The notes under the pieces: generated by a model | Told to the model about the DNA's origin: nothing | Database searches by the model: none | The model's input: the letters and a program-made list of their open reading frames with translations, nothing else | Shown here: positions 58,548-64,000 of the stretch, in pieces | Layout of the letters: each line of letters starts with the position of its first letter | How positions within the stretch are numbered: position 1 is the first letter of the stretch | Assembly: GCA_903830945.1 (NCBI GenBank) | Contig: CAIKVT010000081.1 | Span: 62,001 to 126,000 of the forward strand | From: an uncultured Elusimicrobia bacterium | GTDB taxonomy: Bacteria > Elusimicrobiota > Elusimicrobia > UBA1565 > UBA9628 | Length of the DNA stretch: 64,000 nucleotides | Reading direction: 5' to 3' | Program-made: the position numbers and the translations under genes

Positions 58548-59050
58548 CTGTGGTCCTTGCCTGCGCCGTCCATCGGCACTCGGATGACGAGTCTCGTGCT
58601 GTGCCCCAACTGGGAATCAAAATCTACGGTCCCGCCGACGGAGGTCGCTCGCTCCCGGATATCGATCACCCCCCCCGGGCCGCCGGCCCGCCATCCGCAA
58701 CCGGCCGCCGGAAAACCCGCGCCCGTTGTCGCTGACTGTCAACTCGAGGGCGCGTCGCGTGCGGGCCGGAGATTTCGCCACTCGCGTTGCCCGAGAATGT
58801 TTCCCGACGTTATTGAGGGCCTCTTGAGTAATATGAAAAATGGCCAGCGAAAGTTCCGGATCGACGGGCTTCTGAGAGCCCGCGTTCCGGAACAGCACCG
58901 GGATGCGCAAGCGCTTGGTGGAATCACGACACAGAGGTTGTAGGGCCGGCTGCAGACCAAGATCCTTCAATTCTGAAGGCATCATGTCCCGGGATACTCG
59001 GCGAATCTCCGCTATGGCGCAATCCAGGACATGCGTGACGCTGGCGATCC
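58544..59050 (-). pseudogene. NarX-type sensor kinase remnant, frameshifted
   Basis: The surviving C-terminal part has a DHp second helix (IRRVSRDMMPSELKDLGL), the N-box ITQEALNNVGKHSRATRV and the G1 box VSDNGRGFSGG. A frameshift in a run of eight C (plus strand, about 58669-58676) shifts the G2 region; reading one frame over gives GVIDIRERATSVGGTVDF and ends RVPMDGAGKDHR before the stop at the response-regulator start. The H-box helix and sensor domain upstream are not recognisable. Confidence 0.7.
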
Positions 59051-59657
59051 GGATGGAAAAGGCCTTTTTGTTCTTCTTCAGAATACAACCACCATACGAT
59101 TTTGGAGTTGGCTTGGCAAGACCGCCCCATCCCGCACAGACGGCTCCCGCGCAATCTCGGCAGCCGCTTCGGCCCGTCCAAGCGGTCTAGCCGGCCGCTA
59201 TTTCCACGCAGGCCCTTCGGCGAGCGCGTCGCGCCGAGTCGCGCAAGGCCAAACTTTCAGGCCACTGCAGGGCTACTTTGCCAGAGCTACAAGCCGTAGC
59301 ACCGAAGAAATAGGCGGATCAGGTCGTCGCCAGTCTCGGGGATTCGCTTGGGCTACTCGATCGTTATTTCATTTCTCACGCTCTTCACGCCATTTATGTT
59401 GTAAACAAGTTTGCTCACTCGGGCCTTTTTGGCTTCATCCCTTACTCTTGACGTCGAAGATGTCTGCCACGATTTCCCGGGCTAGGTTCTTGGCCGTTCT
59501 GAGGCGCCTTTGTCAGAGCATACTCTCCTGGCCAGCCCAGCATCCATTAGGAATTAAGTCTAGCCTGATAGGTAGTTTTGCGGCAGTCCTGGCCAGGCAA
59601 CAAGTGCATAGTCGCACCCGCGATGTCTTACGTCTTGGGTTGCATCAGTAGAACTAC
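59051..59657. other. No gene recognised upstream of the Cys-rich repeat gene
   Basis: About 600 bp between the kinase remnant and the next promoter. The open frames here lack family motifs and are not credible. It probably includes the eroded 5' part of the kinase. Confidence 0.4.
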
Positions 59658-59658
59658 G

Positions 59659-59689
59659 AATTGGCCAATTGCGGCTCCTGCATTAGAAT
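59659..59689 (+). promoter_or_regulatory. Promoter with overlapping 12-bp palindrome
   Basis: TTGGCC (59661-59666), a 17-nt spacer and TAGAAT (59684-59689) precede the Cys-rich repeat gene by 30 nt. The perfect palindrome AATTGGCCAATT (59659-59670) covers the -35 box and could be an operator. Confidence 0.5.
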
Positions 59690-59719
59690 ATGTTGACGAC
59701 AGATTCAGGGAGGTTGCTT

Positions 59720-60334
59720 ATGCGAGCAGTCATATGGTGCCTTATGCCGTTCTTGTTCTCTGGGCTGGCGTTGGCCCAGCAGCCTCAGCCAAAAGAGCAA
59801 GCTCCGGCCGCGTCCCAGCCGAAGAGGCCCGCGTTGAGCGAGGGGGCCTGCAAGGCTGAAGTCGAGAAGTTCTGCAAGGACCGGGAGAAGGGGGATGTCG
59901 GCGAATGCCTCATGCAGAATGAAGCCTACCTGTCCAAAGCGTGCACAGCGGTCGTGAAGGAGCGCTCCGACCGTAAGCACCTGGAGGCCAGAGATAAGAC
60001 CAGGGCCGCCTGTAAGGCCGATATCAAGAAGTTCTGCCAGGACAAGACCAAGATCGACGAGTGTCTCGATGAGAACAAGGAGGATGTCTCCGTCGTCTGC
60101 AAGGCAGCCCTCGATCTGGTGCAGGCTTATTCCGAGGACATGCGCCACGAGGGCTGCGGGGCTGACATCGACAAGTTCTGTACGAACGTGGACATGGGGG
60201 ACAGCGCCCAGTGCCTCAAGCAGCACAAGAGCGAGCTTTCCGACTCCTGCAAGGCCACTCTGGATAGGGTCCGTACGAAGAAATCCGGCGGGACGGAGCA
60301 GAAGATGACCGAGAAGGTTATCGAGAAGAAATAG
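59720..60334 (+). CDS. Secreted Cys-rich repeat protein (GLG1-like repeats)
   Basis: 204 residues from ATG 59720 with GGGAGG 5 nt upstream. Signal peptide about 1-20. After a Pro/Gln/Ala linker, at least three repeats of about 55 residues each carry four cysteines in the pattern C-x7-FC ... CL ... C, for example CKAEVEKFCKD ... GECLMQNEAYLSKAC, CKADIKKFCQD and CGADIDKFCTN. This is the cysteine-rich GLG1 (Golgi apparatus protein) repeat pattern, found also in bacteria. The pairs probably form disulfides in the periplasm. Function unknown; it is highly charged, Lys/Glu-rich. Confidence 0.85.
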   Translation: MRAVIWCLMPFLFSGLALAQQPQPKEQAPAASQPKRPALSEGACKAEVEKFCKDREKGDVGECLMQNEAYLSKACTAVVKERSDRKHLEARDKTRAACKADIKKFCQDKTKIDECLDENKEDVSVVCKAALDLVQAYSEDMRHEGCGADIDKFCTNVDMGDSAQCLKQHKSELSDSCKATLDRVRTKKSGGTEQKMTEKVIEKK

Positions 60335-60394
60335 GTCTTTCGCGCAGACGGGCCGGCGCCGCACTCCGGCGACATCTCTGTATTATGGCCTTTG

Positions 60395-60416
60395 CCAGGC
60401 CCCCGAGGGGGCCTGG
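60395..60416 (+). terminator. Strong hairpin after the Cys-rich gene, no T-run
   Basis: CCAGGCCCC and GGGGCCTGG form a 9-bp stem with a CGAG loop. There is no U-tract after it, so it could be a Rho-type or mRNA-stabilising structure. Confidence 0.45.
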
Positions 60417-60451
60417 GCGGGGAAGTCACTTAAGATAACGGCTATTGTGTC

Positions 60452-60480
60452 TTTAAAAATAAATTTATCCGGACTACAAT
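60452..60480 (+). promoter_or_regulatory. Candidate promoter for the CHASE3 histidine kinase
   Basis: TTTAAA (60452-60457), a 17-nt spacer and TACAAT (60475-60480). The predicted start of transcription is near 60487, next to a 7-codon frame (ATG 60488) whose stop overlaps the TTG start of the kinase (TTGA). Confidence 0.45.
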
Positions 60481-60507
60481 CTTTCACATGAAGCAGGGTG
60501 CGAAAAT

Positions 60508-61929
60508 TTGAAAATCATTCACAGAATCTATGCTTCGTTTGCCGGAGCGGTCTTGCTGCTTATGCTGGGGGTGGCGCTCTCGTTTTTTGCTTTTGGGCGG
60601 ATCGAGAAAGCAGCCGCGGCGCGGCGGCATACCTTCGTCGTCATTGACTCTGCGAATGATTTGTTGTCTAAATTGAAAGATGCCGAGACCAGTCAGCGCG
60701 GCTATCTCCTGACCGGCGACAAGGCCTTCCTGGAACTGTATTTGGCCGTGCGCTACGACATCGGTGGCAGTCTGGACAAATTGCGTCGCTCGGCTTCGAT
60801 CCGTGCTGCCGATAAGTATCTGGACGCAATGGCCCCACTGATTGCTGCCAAATTAGCGGAACTGTCGTCTGTCATAGAATTGCGCCGCAAGCAGAACTTG
60901 GCTGCCGTTATCGCGGTTGTCCGCGGTGGTCGAGGCAAGCGCGAGATGGATTCGATTCGCACTGAGATGAGCGGCTTCATCCAGATTGAGGAACGCGCGC
61001 TGGCACAGCGCGACGCCGATTTTCAATCGGACATGCGCCTTATGTTATCGATCATTATGGTGGCTAGCGTGTTTGCGTTACTACTTGCCATTTTTTTCGT
61101 CTATTTGATTTATCGAGAAGCACAGCAGCGACTCGAGAATCTGGTCCAAATCGAAACGCAGCGGTCGCTTGAAATTCAGAAGGAGGCGAATACCCAGTTG
61201 CAAAAGGCCAACGCCAAAGCTGAGGAACTCAATAAGTTTAAGTCCAGCCTTGTCTCGGTGGTGAGCCATGAGGTCGGCAATGCGTTGTCGGTCATGACGC
61301 TCGCCATGATTCTTCTGGAGGAAAAGCTCCCGCCGGAATGGCTTAAGGATAGCGACCGACTTTTCAACATGATCCGCACCAACATCGATGCGCTCACCAT
61401 GGCCGTTCAAAACCTGCTCAACATGGGTCATCTCGAAGCCGGGAAACTCGCTATCCACCCCAAGCCTACCGATGCCGCAGAGATTTTAAGAAGCGTCCTC
61501 AAGTGCATGGAATTGCTTTGTGAAAAGAAAGCGCTCCGCGTGTCCTTGGAGCTCCCGGATGATCTTCAGCGGGTACGCGCAGACCAGGCCTCCTTGACCT
61601 TGGTGATCAGCAATCTGCTGAGCAACGCGATCAAATATACGCCTGAAAACGGACTCATTGTTCTGGGGATTGAAGCAAAAAATTCCCACCCAGGCTACTA
61701 TCGGATATATGTGAAGGACACGGGCATCGGGGTCTCCGAGGAAGAGCGCGCCAAAATATTGGGCGGCCATTACCGGTCGGAAAACGGAAAAAAAATGACC
61801 TTAAAAGGGTTCGGTATTGGACTTTCGCTGGCCCAACAGATCGTCGAGGCACATGGCAGCACCATCGAAATCGATGGCGGCCTGGGAAAGGGTTCACGTT
61901 TTTCTTTCTTATTGTCGATTTCATCCTAA
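60508..61929 (+). CDS. CHASE3-domain sensor histidine kinase
   Basis: 473 residues from TTG 60508. Two membrane spans (about 9-30 and 178-203) bracket a CHASE3 extracytoplasmic sensor (about 37-175) with the marker KDAETSQRGYLLTG. A coiled coil leads to a HisKA domain with His254 in VVSHEVGN. The ATPase domain has NLLSNAIKYTP, VKDTGIGV and GFGIGLSLAQQIVEAHGS. No response regulator is adjacent except a stub on the opposite strand; its output is probably elsewhere. The composition of this gene is more AT-rich than its neighbours. Confidence 0.92.
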   Translation: MKIIHRIYASFAGAVLLLMLGVALSFFAFGRIEKAAAARRHTFVVIDSANDLLSKLKDAETSQRGYLLTGDKAFLELYLAVRYDIGGSLDKLRRSASIRAADKYLDAMAPLIAAKLAELSSVIELRRKQNLAAVIAVVRGGRGKREMDSIRTEMSGFIQIEERALAQRDADFQSDMRLMLSIIMVASVFALLLAIFFVYLIYREAQQRLENLVQIETQRSLEIQKEANTQLQKANAKAEELNKFKSSLVSVVSHEVGNALSVMTLAMILLEEKLPPEWLKDSDRLFNMIRTNIDALTMAVQNLLNMGHLEAGKLAIHPKPTDAAEILRSVLKCMELLCEKKALRVSLELPDDLQRVRADQASLTLVISNLLSNAIKYTPENGLIVLGIEAKNSHPGYYRIYVKDTGIGVSEEERAKILGGHYRSENGKKMTLKGFGIGLSLAQQIVEAHGSTIEIDGGLGKGSRFSFLLSISS

Positions 61930-62321
61930 AAAGCCGGCGAATCGGACGTAAGACGATGAGGCTGGTGGCCACGTGGAAGTCCTTTAGGTTGCGCCGCACG
62001 ATCTCCGCGTGCGCCAGGTCGTCTTCCAAGAGCAGAATGAGTAGGGGTTCTCCTCCGGCCTGAAGATTAAAAACGGCGATATTAAAAACCTTGGAAAGAG
62101 ACTCAGAACCATGTCTCAGGATGATGGCGCTGTTCTTAAGTCAATCCTTAACCAACTAAAATCAGTCAAAGAGTTAAATTCTAGCGTCCATTCTTTGGCG
62201 CATGCCTAGAGGAAGTTGGGCCGACCCCGGCATTATCTTTCGGCTTCAAGGTGTGATATCATTAGCATGCAATTATTCATCTTGAGTACAAGGACTGAAA
62301 CAAAAGCGGACCTGCTATCCC
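61930..62321. other. Intergenic region with a response-regulator remnant
   Basis: Apart from the minus-strand stub at 61935-62060 there is no credible gene in the 390 bp between the histidine kinase and the next frame. The DNA from 62080 to 62260 is AT-rich and featureless. Confidence 0.5.
61935..62060 (-). pseudogene. Response-regulator N-terminal stub
   Basis: Minus-strand reading gives PLLILLLEDDLAHAEIVRRN followed by LKDFHVATSLIVL, the first strand, acidic pair and helix of a CheY-like receiver. It has no start codon, and homology stops at the kinase's 3' end. Only about 40 residues remain. Confidence 0.55.
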
Positions 62322-62840
62322 ATGAACGAATGGACACCAGCAAGAGTTCTTGAGCGTGCGGCCGATGGGCCGATGCGTGTCGCCATTTTCTGCAGCGTCC
62401 TTGACCGGGCTGATAAGGATACCCGAGATCAGGTGCGTAAGCGCATAGCGGCGGCTCGAGGATTCCGCAAGATATTTGTAGATCGACTCCCGAACGCTGG
62501 ACTTGCCGCTCATTTAACTGGTCTCTCACATCTAGAGAGCCTATCCGATATTCTTAAAGATGGTTTGAGAGCGTTTCATATACATGAGCGGGCGAAGTTG
62601 ATGCGCGAATTCCTTGACCTATGCGGCATCCCCAACAAGGATGGACTCGCGGAGAAACCTGACATCTCCTCCCTTACGGTTGAAAAGATCGTGGCGACCG
62701 CACACAGACTTATTGGTCCTTTTCAAGAGCAGGATATCATCCTTTACGTTGCCTCTGCGGCTGTCTGCGTCGAGAGCTGGGGAGAGCTTTTTGGAGCAGC
62801 CGCAGATAAGCTGTTAGCCGAGCGCGCTGCGCGCAAGTAG
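62322..62840 (+). CDS. Hypothetical protein
   Basis: 172 residues, soluble, mixed helical, with no signal peptide. Two Asp/Arg-rich helices (ADKDTRDQVRKRIAAARGF) and a C-terminal helical segment (ESWGELFGAAADKLLAERAA). No family recognised and no clear ribosome site; composition looks coding. Confidence 0.5.
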   Translation: MNEWTPARVLERAADGPMRVAIFCSVLDRADKDTRDQVRKRIAAARGFRKIFVDRLPNAGLAAHLTGLSHLESLSDILKDGLRAFHIHERAKLMREFLDLCGIPNKDGLAEKPDISSLTVEKIVATAHRLIGPFQEQDIILYVASAAVCVESWGELFGAAADKLLAERAARK

Positions 62841-63579
62841 GGGCTCAGTGACGTGTCCCCCTCCTAAATTTTGGAGGGCTTCACGAGTGATTGGCGCTGG
62901 ACGCTGTTAACTTCCCGAACCATATCATCATTGGATTCCGATGCTTTGATGTAAATATTTTTTGGAATGTCGCGCAGTTCACGCGAAGAGATGCTCGTGG
63001 ATCAGCATCTCTTTTGGGAAACGGCCAAAACCACGACGAGAAAAAAAAGAGCGGCGGCTGACGTTAGCCGCCGCTCTTTTTGCAGCATCACAAATTTGCT
63101 CCCCCTCGTCAACGATTATCGAACTTGGGCTCAGGGCGAAAACGCATTGAAACTGCTCAAAGTGGCTGTTTCGGCCGGTTCTCCAGGGGGGCGATAGGTC
63201 TATAATCGAACCGGGGACTGGTGCAGTCGACTGATCTTTACGTGCGAGCACCCCCCCCGCACGTAATCGGGCATCAGGGCCCTCCAAGGAACTCCCCCAG
63301 GACCGCCGCAGGCCCCGGCCAGGAAGGCGTAGGGCCCGTCCGAGCCTCTCTGGCAGTCCCGGACACGGCCGAGAACGTGGTCCCGGCCGCGCCAGCAGGA
63401 CCGGTTGGGGTCGTGAGCAGGGGAGCGGCGGCAAGTGCGGCTCGAATGAGGCCGGATTTTAGTAGACTTTGACGGCGGGCCAATATGGAACAATGCCTGT
63501 CTGGAGTCCAGCTTTAGGAGGGACATGCCAATCTGGGGCACGATCTTCCATTAAGTCAAGAGGGATAGGAGGTGTGAAC
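62841..63579. other. Intergenic region holding repeat copy C
   Basis: 740 bp. The first part carries the best copy of the two-hairpin repeat (62906-63105). The rest, 63106-63579, is GC-rich with poly-C/G tracts and no credible gene; a TATAAT-like box occurs near 63200 without a good -35. Confidence 0.5.
62906..63105 (+). repeat. Dispersed two-hairpin repeat, copy C (best preserved)
   Basis: Hairpin 1: AGAGATGCT and AGCATCTCT flank an 8-nt loop, then TTTT. Hairpin 2: AGAGCGGCGGCT (63048-63059) and AGCCGCCGCTCT (63066-63077) form a perfect 12-bp stem with loop GACGTT, bracketed by an A-run and a T-run. Hairpin 2 has the form of an intrinsic terminator on both strands. Copies A (47296) and B (49154) share its backbone. 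Confidence 0.75.
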
Positions 63580-63873
63580 ATGGTCAAGGTCAAGGAAGTC
63601 GAAGGGAGGTTGGTCTGCACTTTCCCGGAACGGATGAATACACTGGCCTGCCAAGCCCACGGGCCCCAGCTCTTAGATGAGATCGCCCGGGCGCAGAAAC
63701 CGGTAACTTTCGACATGAAAGGCGTCATCTATGTGGCCTCGTCCTTCCTGCGCCTATGCCTGTGCACGCTCAAGACGCTCGGCCCCGAGAAGCTGGTCTT
63801 GGACAATGCGTCACCTGAAGTCAAAAAGGCCATCATGCTCGCCAAGATGGACTCTTTTCTCATAATGCAGTGA
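63580..63873 (+). CDS. STAS-domain protein (anti-anti-sigma factor-like)
   Basis: 97 residues from ATG 63580 with AGGAGG 8-9 nt upstream. The fold order and MKGVIYVASSFLRLCLCTLK, with a Ser pair at the phosphorylation position of SpoIIAA-type proteins, indicate a STAS domain. Such proteins release sigma factors or regulate partners when not phosphorylated by a kinase. No kinase, phosphatase or sigma factor is beside it. Confidence 0.85.
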   Translation: MVKVKEVEGRLVCTFPERMNTLACQAHGPQLLDEIARAQKPVTFDMKGVIYVASSFLRLCLCTLKTLGPEKLVLDNASPEVKKAIMLAKMDSFLIMQ

Positions 63874-64000
63874 GTTTGCAGGCGGAACAAGTCCTCTTTG
63901 GGCCGCAGTTGCGCATATCCCTTCTGTCAGGATAACGTCCCCCCAAAAACTGTAGGGTTTTAACTTGTCGAAGAGTGGCACTACTCCACTCGTGCCAGGG
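63874..64000. other. Window end, no gene
   Basis: 127 bp after the STAS gene. A small inverted repeat TGGCAC ... GTGCCA lies near 63976-63997; without visible downstream sequence it cannot be classed. Confidence 0.4.

Noticed and set aside
59031-59651. 206-codon plus-strand frame upstream of the Cys-rich gene
   Set aside because: Ser/Arg/Ala-rich with no motif, overlaps the antisense kinase remnant and has no start signal.
63106-63579. Open frames in the GC-rich stretch before the STAS gene
   Set aside because: Low-complexity Pro/Arg/Gly/Ala composition, no ribosome sites and frames open on both strands simultaneously.
1-64000. CRISPR arrays, transposases, integrases, toxin-antitoxin pairs and prophage genes
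   Set aside because: No regularly spaced direct repeats of CRISPR size and no recognisable protein of these classes was seen on either strand.

Overview
The window is GC-rich, densely coded bacterial chromosome with no rRNA, phage, transposase or CRISPR array. An outer membrane is indicated by a PorV/PorQ-type protein, a DUF1207 protein, a small beta-barrel protein and several lipoproteins. GYF_2 (DUF4339) proteins, SpoIID/LytB fused to TPRs, YfhO-like membrane proteins and Cys-rich GLG1-like repeats together resemble Elusimicrobiota. That taxonomic call is an inference from gene content, not from a marker gene.

Layout. 0-6 kb: a truncated PorV/PorQ gene, then a minus-strand lipid/translation operon GT2-yceD-rpmF-fabG-acpP-rnc-acyl-CoA dehydrogenase. 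It is a condensed form of the usual yceD-rpmF-plsX-fab cluster, with a long perfect hairpin just upstream of rnc. 6-15 kb: a PilB/GspE ATPase fused to a receiver domain, next to a PAS histidine kinase; facing them is an envelope operon (GYF_2 protein, small membrane protein, SpoIID, GT4). 15-22 kb: tRNA-Lys and tRNA-Leu, then tig-clpP-lon without clpX, running by overlapping starts into an ABC exporter and a TPR protein. The ClpP has a Ser-His-Asn triad. 22-33 kb: amino-acid metabolism (threonine synthase plus a second PLP enzyme), YfhO, a DUS-like enzyme, ssb, an RRM protein, engB and an ABC-F ATPase.

33-43 kb is a carbohydrate region with two divergent modules. One is a GT4 fused to a glycosidase-like domain plus a GH130 phosphorylase/hydrolase. 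The other is wecB plus a 1,321-residue exported deacetylase/hydrolase fusion plus a processive GT2, built like a condensed Pga/Pel exopolysaccharide system. A secreted S9 peptidase follows.

46-64 kb is accessory in character. It holds small or orphan genes (methyltransferase, lipocalin, DUF167, SWIB, cardiolipin synthase, DUF2914, WD40, GlsB, DUF3568, STAS), two-component genes and several decayed genes: a caspase-like fragment, a NarX-type kinase remnant, a split small membrane gene, a response-regulator stub and a degenerate initiator-tRNA sequence. A dispersed two-hairpin repeat occurs three times here (47.3, 49.2 and 62.9 kb), and a roughly 40-nt promoter-like module occurs twice (53.35 and 57.82 kb).

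Many genes are translationally coupled by ATGA/GTGA overlaps. Several genes lack a Shine-Dalgarno sequence but have a TGnTANNNT-type box a few bases before the start, suggesting short-leader or leaderless mRNAs. All assignments come from reading motifs by eye; no database search was run.
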